Positions 15,390-25,038 of a stretch of 64,000 nucleotides of DNA are shown in pieces. The stretch comes from Amycolatopsis sp. DSM 110486 (GTDB lineage: Bacteria; Actinomycetota; Actinomycetes; Mycobacteriales; Pseudonocardiaceae), in assembly GCF_019468465.1 (NCBI RefSeq), contig NZ_CP080519.1, forward strand, positions 3,363,001 to 3,427,000, read 5' to 3'. The first letter of the stretch is position 1. The number at the start of each line of letters is the position of its first letter. Under the pieces are notes generated by a model. That model was not told where the DNA came from and did not search any database. It saw only the letters and a program-made list of their open reading frames with translations. A program made the position numbers and the translations under genes.

Positions 15390-15974
15390 TCAGGCGAGGC
15401 CCGCGACGCGCAATGCGTACTCGCTGTACTTGTCCGCCACAGCCTCCGCCGACAGGGGCCCGTCTTCGTGGAACCAGCGAGCGATGCTGACGCACATCTC
15501 CAGGATGCCGAACGCCGCGAGCGTCGCGGATTCCTCGTCGGTGGGGCCGGCCTGTTCGATGAGGGTGCGGAAGGCCTGGGCGTGGCGGCGGCGCAGCTCG
15601 AGGACGGCCGTGCGGGCGGGATCTTCGAGGCTGGCGATGTCGCGGTTGACGATGAGGGCTTCGCGGCGGTGGGTGGCGTGGCGAAGGGCGTAGACGCGAG
15701 TGGCGCGGCGGAGGCGTTCGGCGACGTCGTCGATGCCGGCGACGGCGGACTCGTAGTCGGCCCAGACCTGTTCGGTGGTGTCGGCGACGATGTCGCGCAG
15801 GAGGTCCTGCTTGGCGCGCATGTGGTTGTACAGGCTGGGCGTGCGGATGCCGAGCGCCGCGGCGATCTGGCTGAGCGCGGTGCCGTGGTAGCCGCGTTCG
15901 GCGAACAGGGTGAGGGCGGCGTCGCGGACTGCCGCCGGGCTCACCGTGGTCTTCGTTTCCGCCATGCGGCCCAT
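15390..15974 (-). CDS. TetR-family regulator 2, paralogue of regulator 1
   Basis: A 194-residue protein (186-192 if a later start is used; ATG codons at 15974 and 15965 are both possible). The HTH contains the same LFAERGYHGTALSQIA and RTPSLYNHMR blocks as the TetR at 3388-3981, and the ligand domain shares RATRVYA-RHATHRREAL-VNRD and EMCVSIARWF. It is encoded directly upstream of the ligase, about 270 bp away on the same strand. Identical recognition helices predict shared operators; different ligand pockets may respond to different intermediates. Confidence 0.87.
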   Translation of the reverse strand: MGRMAETKTTVSPAAVRDAALTLFAERGYHGTALSQIAAALGIRTPSLYNHMRAKQDLLRDIVADTTEQVWADYESAVAGIDDVAERLRRATRVYALRHATHRREALIVNRDIASLEDPARTAVLELRRRHAQAFRTLIEQAGPTDEESATLAAFGILEMCVSIARWFHEDGPLSAEAVADKYSEYALRVAGLA

Positions 15975-16003
15975 GATTCCAGCCGCGGGCTTGGCGCGTG
16001 GGG

Positions 16004-16711
16004 TCAGGCGGCGGCCGCGCGGCGCAGTGAACCGTAGGTGCTGCCGAAGGCGCGGTTTTCGATGGCGACGTCGACCGCGTCGAGCAGGGCCTGGCGCAGA
16101 CCGGGGCGCGTGAGGTCGGCGGCGTCGATGCCGAGGCGCACCAGGCCGCCGCGGCGGGCGGCGCGGGCCGAGGCCAGCACGAGGGCGAAGCAGCGGACCG
16201 TCTCGGTGCGGTGCGACTGGCTCGTGAACTCCTGCACGCGGGCCCGGAGCACCTCGCCCGTCACGAGGTCACGGACGGAACCCGCGTCGGCGCAGAGCGT
16301 GAACCCGTGTTCCCGCAACGCTTGCAGCGTGCCCTGCGAGGCGAGCCAGCGCGGCGGCGCGAAGCCGTCGACGGCAACGCCGGTGGTGTCGAGCGCGGCC
16401 TTGGCGGCGATCAGGCGCAAGCGCGCCTCGTGCGCGGGCAGCGCGGCGAACTCCGCGCGACGGCCGAGCTGGACGGTGCGGTGCGTCGGCATGATGCGGT
16501 GGTCGTAGCCGTGCAGCAGCACCGAATCCCCCGCGGCGGCACGCGTGCGCACCCAGGCGGTCACCGGGCCGTCCTCGGTCCGCGCGACGTGCAGGATCGA
16601 CAGCGGCACCCGCCGCCGCTCCAGCTCCGACGCGAGGTCGGCGCAGCGGTGCAGCGTGCGCGGGGTGGCCCCGGACAGCGATACCAGCAGGCGAGCATCC
16701 ACGTGTCCCAT
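16004..16711 (-). CDS. DUF2334-type polysaccharide-deacetylase-like protein
   Basis: A 235-residue protein beginning MGHVDARLLVSLSGATPRTL. It resembles DUF2334 proteins, a divergent branch of the NodB/polysaccharide deacetylase fold: an LLHGYDHR motif near residue 66 stands where the metal-binding residues lie, followed by GFAPPRWLAS near 120, the usual substrate-loop position. There is no clear signal peptide, so it is probably cytoplasmic. Reaction unknown. It stands alone between the regulator and the FMN reductase. Confidence 0.7.
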   Translation of the reverse strand: MGHVDARLLVSLSGATPRTLHRCADLASELERRRVPLSILHVARTEDGPVTAWVRTRAAAGDSVLLHGYDHRIMPTHRTVQLGRRAEFAALPAHEARLRLIAAKAALDTTGVAVDGFAPPRWLASQGTLQALREHGFTLCADAGSVRDLVTGEVLRARVQEFTSQSHRTETVRCFALVLASARAARRGGLVRLGIDAADLTRPGLRQALLDAVDVAIENRAFGSTYGSLRRAAAA

Positions 16712-16786
16712 TGCGCCTCAGCCCGGTGGCGCCTGCCTGACAACGCCGTGAACTGCGCAGAAAGGACACATGAGAGTTGCGCGGTG

Positions 16787-17308
16787 TCAGGCTTTGGTGG
16801 CCTCCACCAACCTGCTCACGGCCATCGCGATCCGGCCCCGCAGGTCGGGGTCGGTGATGACTCCGTCGGACACGGTGTGGCGCGGGATGGGGATGCGCGC
16901 GCAGGCGTCTTCGACGATGCGCGCGCCGGCGTAGGTGAGGACTTTGCGCAGCGATTCGTGGGCATCCGCGCCGCCGGTGGGGGCCGCGACGGACGACGCG
17001 TTGATCCACGACACGGGCTTGCCGTAGATCTCACCGCCGCCGACGGTCCAGTCCAGCACGTTCTTGAACGACCCCGGCAGGCCGCCCGCGTACTCCGGCG
17101 TGCAGATCAGCACGCCGTCGGCCGCACCGACCTCCGCGCGCAACGCCACGACGGCCGGCTGCAGGGGGTCTTGGTCGTCGTCGGGGTTGAAGTGGGGGAG
17201 GTCGCCGAGGCCCGCGTAGACCTTGGACTCGGTGAACCCCGCAGCGGTCCCGATCACCGCCGCGTTCACCGAACCGCCCCGCAGACTGCCGCAGATGAGC
17301 AGGATCAC
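16787..17308 (-). CDS. NADPH-dependent FMN reductase family protein
   Basis: A 173-residue flavodoxin-fold protein. GSLRGGSVNAAV at residues 8-19 is the FMN phosphate-binding loop and TPEYAGGLPGSFKNVLDW near 70-87 is the family signature. It likely reduces FMN or quinones with NAD(P)H. The GTG start lies about 7 nt after a CAGACT -10-like hexamer, so the message may be leaderless. Confidence 0.9.
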   Translation of the reverse strand: MILLICGSLRGGSVNAAVIGTAAGFTESKVYAGLGDLPHFNPDDDQDPLQPAVVALRAEVGAADGVLICTPEYAGGLPGSFKNVLDWTVGGGEIYGKPVSWINASSVAAPTGGADAHESLRKVLTYAGARIVEDACARIPIPRHTVSDGVITDPDLRGRIAMAVSRLVEATKA

Positions 17309-17371
17309 GGACGCCAGTCTGCCAGTGAAAGTCGGGTCGGCTGCCTGTTTTCTGCCTCACTCATGAAGCGA

Positions 17372-18205
17372 TCACGACCAGACGATCTCCAAGCCCTTCC
17401 CCTGCGCCCGCCCTGCCTCGGCGGACGGGCGGCGCGTCGCCGGGTCCAGGGGGTTCTGGCCGATCGCCGCGAGGGAGGCCTCGTCGGGTTCCACCACGGC
17501 CACCGAGGAGCCGCCGGCGCGCAGCGACGCCACGACGTCCGCGAAGGGCTTCTCCGTAGGAAAGACATCGGCCGAGCCCAGGGGCATGACCACCAGCACC
17601 CGGTCGTAGCCCGCCGCGTAGTCGGCGTTGTCCGCGGACCGCACGCCGCCGTCGACGTAGCGATGGCCCTCGAGGGAGACCGGCGGCCAGATGCCCGGGA
17701 CGGCGCAGCTGGCGGCCACGGCGTCGACCAGCGACACGCCCGAGTCGTTGCGGAAGACGCGGGGCTCGCCGGAGAGCGCGTCGACCGCCACGATCGCCAA
17801 CGCGCGGGTGGGCCACTCGTGCGACGGGAGCCGCGCCTCGATCACCGAGCGGCGGCGCGACTCGGGCACCGTGGAGGCCGACAGCGCGAACTCGCCGACC
17901 GCGCGCCGGACCTCGAGAACCGAGCCGGCCGAAACCGCGGCGCCGAACTGCTCGCCGAACTTCTCCAGGTCCACCTCGACCGGGATCTCCGGGGACTGAC
18001 GCGCGGGGTCCGTCTGCCGGACGTACAGCTCGCCCAGGCTCAACCCGCTGCCGATCTGCGCGGCGACGGTGGAGCCCGCCGACGTGCCGACGATCAGGTC
18101 CGCTCCACTGACGTCACGCCCCGCGTCGGCAAGGCCCGCCAGCAGGCCCGTCATCCACGCGATCCCCGCGACCCCGCCGCCGCCCAGTACCAAAGCCTCG
18201 CTCAT
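17372..18205 (-). CDS. Patatin-like phospholipase family protein
   Basis: A 277-residue patatin-domain hydrolase. The oxyanion hole GGGGVAGIAW (residues 8-17), nucleophile elbow GTSAGS (about 43-48) and catalytic DGG (about 190) are complete, giving a Ser-Asp dyad. There is no signal peptide; it probably acts on membrane or storage lipids from inside the cell. ATG 18205 is preferred over ATG 18229 because the domain starts right after it and a CAGACT -10-like element lies 7 nt before it. Confidence 0.9.
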   Translation of the reverse strand: MSEALVLGGGGVAGIAWMTGLLAGLADAGRDVSGADLIVGTSAGSTVAAQIGSGLSLGELYVRQTDPARQSPEIPVEVDLEKFGEQFGAAVSAGSVLEVRRAVGEFALSASTVPESRRRSVIEARLPSHEWPTRALAIVAVDALSGEPRVFRNDSGVSLVDAVAASCAVPGIWPPVSLEGHRYVDGGVRSADNADYAAGYDRVLVVMPLGSADVFPTEKPFADVVASLRAGGSSVAVVEPDEASLAAIGQNPLDPATRRPSAEAGRAQGKGLEIVWS

Positions 18206-18237
18206 GTGATCCAGTCTGCCAGCGCCCACCGACAGTT

Positions 18238-19122
<885 letters not shown>

Positions 19123-19169
19123 GGCTGCACCCTAACCCGAGGCCCCGGGGACCGAGGATGATGCAGGTC

Positions 19170-19961
19170 ATGCGCTACCGCTGGATCTCGTTCACCACCG
19201 ACTACGGCCTGCGCGACGGCTTCGTCGCGGCCTGCCACGGGGTGATCGCGCGCCTGGCGCCCGACGTGCGCGTGCTCGACGTGACGCACCTCGTACCGCC
19301 GCAGCAGGTGCGCCCAGGCGCGGCGGTGCTGGCGCAGACCGTGCCGTCGCTGCCGGACGCCGTGCACCTGGCCGTGGTGGACCCCGGTGTGGGAACCGCA
19401 AGGCGAAGCATCGTCGTCGTCACCCACCGAGGCCCGCTGGTCGGGCCCGACAACGGCCTGCTCCTGCCCGCCGCGGCCGCGCTCGGCGGCGTGATCGAGG
19501 CCTACGAGATCGACGTGCCCGACCCGGCGTCGGCGACCTTCCACGGCCGTGACGTGTTCGCCCCCGCCGCCGCCCGCCTCGCGCTCGGGGCCGAACCCGC
19601 GAGCTTCGGGCCCGAGGTCGACGACCTGGTCCGGCTGCCTGAGCCGTTGATCGCCGCGTTCCCCGGGAAGCTCGTGTCGGACGTGCTGACGGTCGACCAC
19701 TTCGGCAACGTCCAGCTGGCCGCCACCCCCGCCGACCTCGAGCTGACCGGCCTGAGGGGCGGCGTCACGGTCCACAGCGAACGCGTCGCGGTGTCGGCGA
19801 CGATCGGGCGGACGTTCGGCGACGTGCCCCCAGGCACGAACCTGGTTTTCACCGACTCCGCCGGCCACCTGGCCGTCGCCGTGAACGGCGGATCCGCTGC
19901 TGCGGTGCTGAATCTGGGCGCCGCCGAGGAATGCACGATCACCGCTTCCCCCGTCGGCTGA
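19170..19961 (+). CDS. S-adenosyl-L-methionine hydrolase (DUF62/SAM hydroxide adenosyltransferase)
   Basis: A 263-residue protein of the duf62 family, which hydrolyses SAM to adenosine and methionine. ISFTTDYGLRDGFV (N-terminus), VDPGVGT and GPDNGLL (about 65-90), FHGRDVFAPAAA (about 120) and VDHFGNVQL (about 175) are the conserved blocks. ATG codons at 19158, 19161 and 19170 are in frame; the last is chosen because it leads directly into the domain and a GATGAT hexamer lies 7 nt upstream. It is divergent from purC with a very short shared promoter. Confidence 0.9.
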   Translation: MRYRWISFTTDYGLRDGFVAACHGVIARLAPDVRVLDVTHLVPPQQVRPGAAVLAQTVPSLPDAVHLAVVDPGVGTARRSIVVVTHRGPLVGPDNGLLLPAAAALGGVIEAYEIDVPDPASATFHGRDVFAPAAARLALGAEPASFGPEVDDLVRLPEPLIAAFPGKLVSDVLTVDHFGNVQLAATPADLELTGLRGGVTVHSERVAVSATIGRTFGDVPPGTNLVFTDSAGHLAVAVNGGSAAAVLNLGAAEECTITASPVG

Positions 19962-20027
19962 GCAAAACCTCGCCTTGTCAACGTCCGCACCGAGAGGCGA
20001 GTGTGGACGAAAGATGGGGAGGCACAA

Positions 20028-21272
20028 GTGGTGGCGTTGGTTTCCCACGGCAACAAGGTCATTTCCGCGGGATTCTTCCGCGACGACGAGCTCGATTTCG
20101 CCACGCGCGGAGTGCTCGGCCGCGCCGTGCGCGGGGCGAGTGAGGTCGGTGAGGTGCTGGCGACGATCGCCCGCGTCGACCGGGCGACGGACTGGGCGCC
20201 CGAATGGGAGCGGACGGCGGCCCGAGTGCAGGAAGAAGCCGCGAAGGCGCGCGAAGCCGGGCACCTGGTCAGCGCCGGCTCCCACTACCTGCGAGCGGCG
20301 ACGTACTGGGCCTGCGTCGTCGACGGACTGTCCACAGGGGACGACACGGCTGCGCTGAAGGAAGCGTTCAAGTCCCACCGGGAATGCTGGGAAGCCGTCG
20401 TGGATTGCTCCGACGGCGCCTTCCTCCGCGTCCCGGTTCCCTACGAAGGCACGGAGCTGCCCGGTTACCTCCTGCGCCCCGACGCGTCCGGCACCTCGCG
20501 CCCGACGCTGGTCATCACCAACGGCAGCGACGGCGCCCTCAGTGACCTGTGGACCTCCGCCGCGGCCGGTGCGCTGGCCCGCGGCTGGAACGCGTTCCTC
20601 TACGACGGCCCCGGCCAGCAGTCGATGCTGTTCGAGCGCGAAACCTGTTTCCGTCACGACTGGGAAGCCGTGCTGACCCCGGTCGTCGACACGCTCGTCG
20701 ACCGTCCGGACGTCGCCGAGCTCGCCGGCTACGGCATCAGCCAGGCCGGTTACTGGCTGCCCCGCGCGCTCGCGTTCGAGCACCGCCTGGCCGCCGCGGT
20801 GATCGACCCGGGCGTGGTCGACGTGTCGACTTCCTGGACGAGCCACCTGTCCAGGAGCATGCGGACCGCGCTGGCGCACGGCGAGCGCGACGCGTTCAAC
20901 CGCGACATGGGCCTGGCCGTCCGCCTGCCGGGCCTGCGCCGCACTCTGACGTTCCGGGCGCGGCCCTACTCGCACGAAGACTGGTACGACCTCTTCAAAG
21001 CCGTCGAGAAGTACCAGCTGGACGAGGAAACCGTCGCCGCCATCAGCACGCCCCTGCTCATCACCGACCCGGACGACGAGCAGTTCTGGCCCGGCCAGTC
21101 CAGCCGGCTCGCCGAGCTCGTGCGCGGGCGCGGCGGCCGCGCCGACCTGCTGCGGTTCACCGTGGAGGAGGGCGCCAACGAGCACGTGCAGCCGATGGGC
21201 CGGCTGCTCACCGAGAACCGGATGTTCGACTGGCTCGAAGAGCTGGTGCGCCCACGGCCGGGGCGAAGCTGA
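20028..21272 (+). CDS. Alpha/beta hydrolase (FrsA/DUF1100-like, 2,6-dihydropseudooxynicotine-hydrolase type)
   Basis: A 414-residue hydrolase with an N-terminal helical cap (about 1-130) and an a/b-hydrolase core. The nucleophile is in GYGISQAGYW (about 230), the acid probably in LLITDPDDEQFW (about 345) and the His in NEHVQP (about 390). GTG 20028 is preferred because GGGGAGG lies 5 nt upstream; GTG 20001 in the same frame would add nine residues. It resembles enzymes that break C-C or ester bonds in heterocycle degradation, but function is not proven. Its last 65 bp overlap the convergent oxidase gene. Confidence 0.82.
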   Translation: MVALVSHGNKVISAGFFRDDELDFATRGVLGRAVRGASEVGEVLATIARVDRATDWAPEWERTAARVQEEAAKAREAGHLVSAGSHYLRAATYWACVVDGLSTGDDTAALKEAFKSHRECWEAVVDCSDGAFLRVPVPYEGTELPGYLLRPDASGTSRPTLVITNGSDGALSDLWTSAAAGALARGWNAFLYDGPGQQSMLFERETCFRHDWEAVLTPVVDTLVDRPDVAELAGYGISQAGYWLPRALAFEHRLAAAVIDPGVVDVSTSWTSHLSRSMRTALAHGERDAFNRDMGLAVRLPGLRRTLTFRARPYSHEDWYDLFKAVEKYQLDEETVAAISTPLLITDPDDEQFWPGQSSRLAELVRGRGGRADLLRFTVEEGANEHVQPMGRLLTENRMFDWLEELVRPRPGRS

Positions 21273-22566
21273 ACACGTCACCCGGATCCCAGACGTCCTT
21301 GAGGCGCGCGAGCTCCGCGGCCGTGGCCGGTTCGTAGCAGGACGACGCGTCGGTGTGGCTCGTCGGCAGGAACGTCCTCAGTGGACCGCCGGAGCTCCAC
21401 TCCGAGACGGCTTCGTACACGTGCGACTGCGACCCGGGTGCGGCGCCGGGGTGAGCCGACGTGAACAGGTTCAGCCGCGCCGCGCGGTGCCCGACGGCGT
21501 CCGCGACCTCGGGTTCGTCGGCCAGCGCGCCGCCGAGGTGGCGCAGCTCCAGCATGAACGGCGCGCGCGGATCCACGAGCGACGGCACGACCTCCAGTGC
21601 GTCCTCGCTGGTCAGCGCGAGGCTCTCGCTGTCGACCGGCATCGGGCCCACCGGGTCGGCGTGGATCGAGCCGAGGTCGGTCATCGGCATCATCGTCACC
21701 GTGTCGAGGAACGGGCCCGCCGTGACCAGCGGCTCGACGAAGCGCCGGCCGGCGTCCGCGGCGCCGAGGTAGGCCACGCGCAGGTGGCAGCAGAACCGGC
21801 CCCGCAGCGGTTCGGGCACGCCCCGCGCGTCCGGGAAGGCAAGGAACGCGAGCGACAGGCTCAGCTCCCGCGGCGCCGTCGCCAGGCTCGACCGGAACCG
21901 CTCGATGACCACCGGGGCGCGCTCGGTGGTGAAGAACAGGCTGCCGCCGTAGAGCTCGCGCAGCGGCACCAGGCTGGTTTCCAGCGCGGTGACCGCGGCG
22001 AGGTTACCGCCACCACCGCGCAGGGCACGGAACAGCTCGGGGTGCTGCTTGGCCGTCACGGTGAGCTCGCGGCCGTCCGCCGTGACTATCTCGAAGCGGC
22101 GTACGTGGTCGGCGGCGTAACCGTGACGCCGGCCGAGCATGCCGAGGCCACCGCCGAGGCTGTAGGAGACGTAGCCGACGCCGGGTGCGGACCCGACCGG
22201 CGCGGTCAGGCCGTGTGCGGCAGTGGCGACGAGGACGTCGCGCGCCGTCGCCCCGGCCGAAACGCGCGCGACCCGCCGCCGCGGGTCGACCTCGACCCGG
22301 TTCAGGCCCCGCGTGGTGACGAGCAGGCCGCCGCCCATCGAGCGGTGCGCGCCGTGGCCGGTCGACTGCACGTCGACGGCCAACCCGTGCTCCGCGGCGA
22401 AGCGCACGCTCGCGACCAGGTCGGATTCGGCCGCGGCCGCCACCACCACCTCGGGCCGGTGGTCGAGCGCGAGGTTGAACCCGCCCCGTTCCCGGTCGTA
22501 CCCCACGTCGCCTGGAAAATAGACCCCGCCCTTGACCTGCGCGGCGAGCTCCCCGGCTCCACCCAT
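21208..22566 (-). CDS. FAD-dependent oxidoreductase, BBE/PCMH family
   Basis: A 452-residue oxidase. The FAD-binding PCMH domain carries the flavin-attaching His in STGHGAH (about 67-73) and GGGLGMLGRRHG near 145. The second covalent Cys of bicovalent enzymes is absent (VGYVSYSLGGGLG), so attachment is probably single. The C-terminal BBE segment is present (ELARLKDVWDPGDVF). Such enzymes oxidise sugars, alcohols or secondary metabolites. The gene overlaps the plus-strand hydrolase tail-to-tail by 65 bp. Confidence 0.88.
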   Translation of the reverse strand: MGGAGELAAQVKGGVYFPGDVGYDRERGGFNLALDHRPEVVVAAAAESDLVASVRFAAEHGLAVDVQSTGHGAHRSMGGGLLVTTRGLNRVEVDPRRRVARVSAGATARDVLVATAAHGLTAPVGSAPGVGYVSYSLGGGLGMLGRRHGYAADHVRRFEIVTADGRELTVTAKQHPELFRALRGGGGNLAAVTALETSLVPLRELYGGSLFFTTERAPVVIERFRSSLATAPRELSLSLAFLAFPDARGVPEPLRGRFCCHLRVAYLGAADAGRRFVEPLVTAGPFLDTVTMMPMTDLGSIHADPVGPMPVDSESLALTSEDALEVVPSLVDPRAPFMLELRHLGGALADEPEVADAVGHRAARLNLFTSAHPGAAPGSQSHVYEAVSEWSSGGPLRTFLPTSHTDASSCYEPATAAELARLKDVWDPGDVFSFAPAVGAPALRASRTSGSR

Positions 22567-22699
22567 CTCGTCGTCCTCGCTCTCGCCTCGAGCGTGAATG
22601 CGATGAAGTGCGGGGCCGAGACTACGCTCACGAACTCTCCGGTCAAGTCACCGAATTTCGTGATACGCGCGATCAATTCGGGGAAATTGCCGAGAGCGC

Positions 22700-23440
22700 T
22701 CAGAGCACCTGCGAAAGGAACTGCTGCAACCGCGGGCTGCGCGGGTTTTCGAAGATTTGGTCCGGGCTGCCCTGCTCCACGATCCGGCCGGCGTCCATGA
22801 ACGCCACTTCATCGGCGACGCTGCGCGCGAAGCCCATTTCATGCGTCACCACGATCAACGTGAGGCCGCGCGAAGCCAGGCCCGCCATCAGGTTCAGCAC
22901 GCCCTTGACCAGCTCGGGGTCCAGCGCGGAGGTGGCCTCGTCGAACAGCATCACCTCGGGGTCCATCGCCAGCGCCCGCGCGATGGCCACGCGCTGCTGC
23001 TGCCCGCCCGACAGCGCCGACGGCCGATACGGCGCCTTGTCCTCCAGGCCGACCTCGGCCAGCCGCGCCTGCGCGATCGCCGTGGCCTCCTCTTTGGACA
23101 GTCGCTTCACGCTCCGCAAAGGCAGCACGATGTTGTCCAGCACGCTGCGGTGCCCGAACAGGTTGAAGTGCTGGAACACCATGCCCACGCGCTGGCGCAG
23201 CGCGTCGGGGTTCGAGTGGATCACGCTGGTGCCGTCGAGCAGCAGGTCGCCGCTGTCGGGTTCCTGCAGGCGGTTGACGCAGCGCAGCAGCGTGGACTTG
23301 CCCGAGCCGGACGGGCCGATGACGCACGTGGTGCGGCCGCTGGCCACATTCAGGTCCACGCCGCGCAGGACTTCGAGCGTGCCGAAGCTGACGTGGATGT
23401 CGCGCAGCTCCACACTGGACGAACGCACGGCGGTGGTCAC
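22700..23440 (-). CDS. Polar amino-acid ABC transporter, ATP-binding protein
   Basis: A 246-residue ATPase with Walker A GPSGSGKST (about 41-49), Q-loop, signature LSGGQQQRVAIARAL (about 145), Walker B VMLFDEATSALDPE and the H-loop VTHEMGFA. The sequence is typical of the GlnQ/HisP/ArtP class. It starts with a GTG overlapping the permease stop (GTGA) and is the last gene of the order binding protein, binding protein, permease, ATPase. Confidence 0.95.
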   Translation of the reverse strand: MTTAVRSSSVELRDIHVSFGTLEVLRGVDLNVASGRTTCVIGPSGSGKSTLLRCVNRLQEPDSGDLLLDGTSVIHSNPDALRQRVGMVFQHFNLFGHRSVLDNIVLPLRSVKRLSKEEATAIAQARLAEVGLEDKAPYRPSALSGGQQQRVAIARALAMDPEVMLFDEATSALDPELVKGVLNLMAGLASRGLTLIVVTHEMGFARSVADEVAFMDAGRIVEQGSPDQIFENPRSPRLQQFLSQVL

Positions 23441-24207
23441 AGGCTCACCCTTTCGGTGTTCACGAGCGTCAGGCTGCTGCCGCCGCCGTCGTCGCCGGGG
23501 TCGGCGCGGACCTTGCGGCCGGTCTGCAGGCGCTTGTCGATGTAGTTCACCAGGTGTGTGAGCGGCACGGTGATCACGAGGTACACCACGCCGGCCGCCA
23601 CCAGCGGCGAGAGGTTGCCCGTGTTGGCGGCCAGGTCCTGGCCGATGCGGAACAGCTCGCGCTGCGAGGTGAGGAACCCGAGGAAGTACACCAGCGTCGA
23701 ATCCTTCACCAGCGCGATGAACTGGTTCACCAGCGCGGGCAGCACGCGGCGCACGCCCTGCGGGATCACCACCAGCAGCATCGCCTTGGTGTAGGTCATG
23801 CCCAGCGCGCGGCTGGCCTCCAGCTGTCCTTTTTCGACACTCTGGATGCCCGCGCGGAAGATCTCACCGATGTAGGCCGCCGCGATCAGGCTCAGCGCGG
23901 TGATGCCCAGCGGGTACGGGTTGTGGCCGACGATCGGCCGCGCGAGCGTGCCGAGACCCTGGCCGATCACGAGGATCGTCAGGATCGCCGGCAGGCCGCG
24001 GAAGATGTCGGTGTACACGCGCGCGGGCCAGCGCAGCCAGACCTTCTTGGACAGTCCCATCACCGCCAGCACCATGCCGAGCACGGTGCCGATGACCGCC
24101 GACACCCCGGCGAGGATCAGCGTGTTGACCAGGCCTGTCTTCAGCAGGTCGGGGAAGACCTGCCAGATGTAGTCCCAGTTGAGAAACGTGTCGAGAAACT
24201 GATCCAT
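23437..24207 (-). CDS. Polar amino-acid ABC transporter, permease
   Basis: A 256-residue His/Glu/Gln/Arg/opine-type permease with about five membrane segments. The EAA loop reads EASRALGMTYTKAMLLVVIPQGVRRVLPAL (in part; about 130-160) and YTDIFRGLPAILTIL is the other family signature. A single permease gene implies a homodimer. The C-terminal tail is longer than usual and polar. Confidence 0.95.
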   Translation of the reverse strand: MDQFLDTFLNWDYIWQVFPDLLKTGLVNTLILAGVSAVIGTVLGMVLAVMGLSKKVWLRWPARVYTDIFRGLPAILTILVIGQGLGTLARPIVGHNPYPLGITALSLIAAAYIGEIFRAGIQSVEKGQLEASRALGMTYTKAMLLVVIPQGVRRVLPALVNQFIALVKDSTLVYFLGFLTSQRELFRIGQDLAANTGNLSPLVAAGVVYLVITVPLTHLVNYIDKRLQTGRKVRADPGDDGGGSSLTLVNTERVSL

Positions 24208-24213
24208 CGTGAA

Positions 24214-24990
24214 CTACTGCCCCGTGGCGAACTCGGTGGGCACCGGCTCGTTCGGCTCGAACTGCTGATGCACCTTCTTCCAGGTGCCGTCGGCAACGGC
24301 CTTCTTGATGCCGTCGTTGAGCTTGTTCAGCAGGTCGGTGTTGCCCTTCTTCACGGCGTACCCGTGCGGGATCGTCGTGGTGATCGTCTTGGTGACCTTC
24401 AGGCCCGGGTTCTTCGCCGAGTAGTCCTCGGCCGAGGCCGCGTCGAACACCGCGCCGTCGATCGCCGACGACTTCAGTGCGCTCAGCGCCGCGGCGTCGT
24501 TCGGGAAGCGCACCGCCTGGGCCTTGGGCGCGTTGGCCGCGAGCCAGGTGTCGGAGACGGTGCCCTGCACCACGCCGATCCGCTTGCCCGCCAAGGAGTT
24601 CTCGTCGGTGATGCCCGCCGCATCCTTCGCCTCGATCCCGAGCGACTGGTAGTTGTACGGGTCGGAGAACGCCACGGTCTGCTTGCGCGCGTCGGTCTGC
24701 GCGATGCCCGCGCTGCCGATGTCGAACGTGCCGTTGGCGACCTGGCCCAGCAGCGCGGAGAAGTCGACCGCGACGAACTCGACCTTCAGGTTCTCCTTGG
24801 CCGCGATGTCCTTCAGCAGCTCGTTGTCGAACCCGGTGAACTGGCCGTTCTCCTGGTAGGCGTTGGGCCGCGAGTCGCTCAGCGTGCCGACCCGCAGGGT
24901 GTCACCACCGCTGCCGCTGCCACCGCCGCACGCGGTGAGCGTGGCGAGCAGGGCCGCCGCCGTGACGGCTGTGATCAATGTCTTCTTCAT
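24214..24990 (-). CDS. Amino-acid-binding lipoprotein (second of tandem pair)
   Basis: A 258-residue family-3 solute-binding protein. The lipobox LTAC places the lipid-modified Cys at about residue 21, followed by a Gly/Ser linker. GFDNELLKDIAAKENLKVEF and GSAGIAQTDARKQTVAFSDPY blocks are typical of polar amino-acid binding proteins. It starts about 50 bp after its paralogue, and the two share many positions, so the transporter may present two different ligands to one permease. Confidence 0.92.
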   Translation of the reverse strand: MKKTLITAVTAAALLATLTACGGGSGSGGDTLRVGTLSDSRPNAYQENGQFTGFDNELLKDIAAKENLKVEFVAVDFSALLGQVANGTFDIGSAGIAQTDARKQTVAFSDPYNYQSLGIEAKDAAGITDENSLAGKRIGVVQGTVSDTWLAANAPKAQAVRFPNDAAALSALKSSAIDGAVFDAASAEDYSAKNPGLKVTKTITTTIPHGYAVKKGNTDLLNKLNDGIKKAVADGTWKKVHQQFEPNEPVPTEFATGQ

Positions 24991-25038
24991 GTCACTCCTC
25001 AGCTTCCCGGCCGGAACCGTCGATGCAGGATAGGACAG

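Noticed and set aside
16719..16772. 17-codon minus-strand mini-ORF (MCPFCAVHGVVRQAPPG) before the DUF2334 gene, looking like a cysteine-rich leader peptide
   Set aside because: No ribosome-binding site, no adjacent attenuator hairpin and no sulfur-related gene downstream; probably chance.
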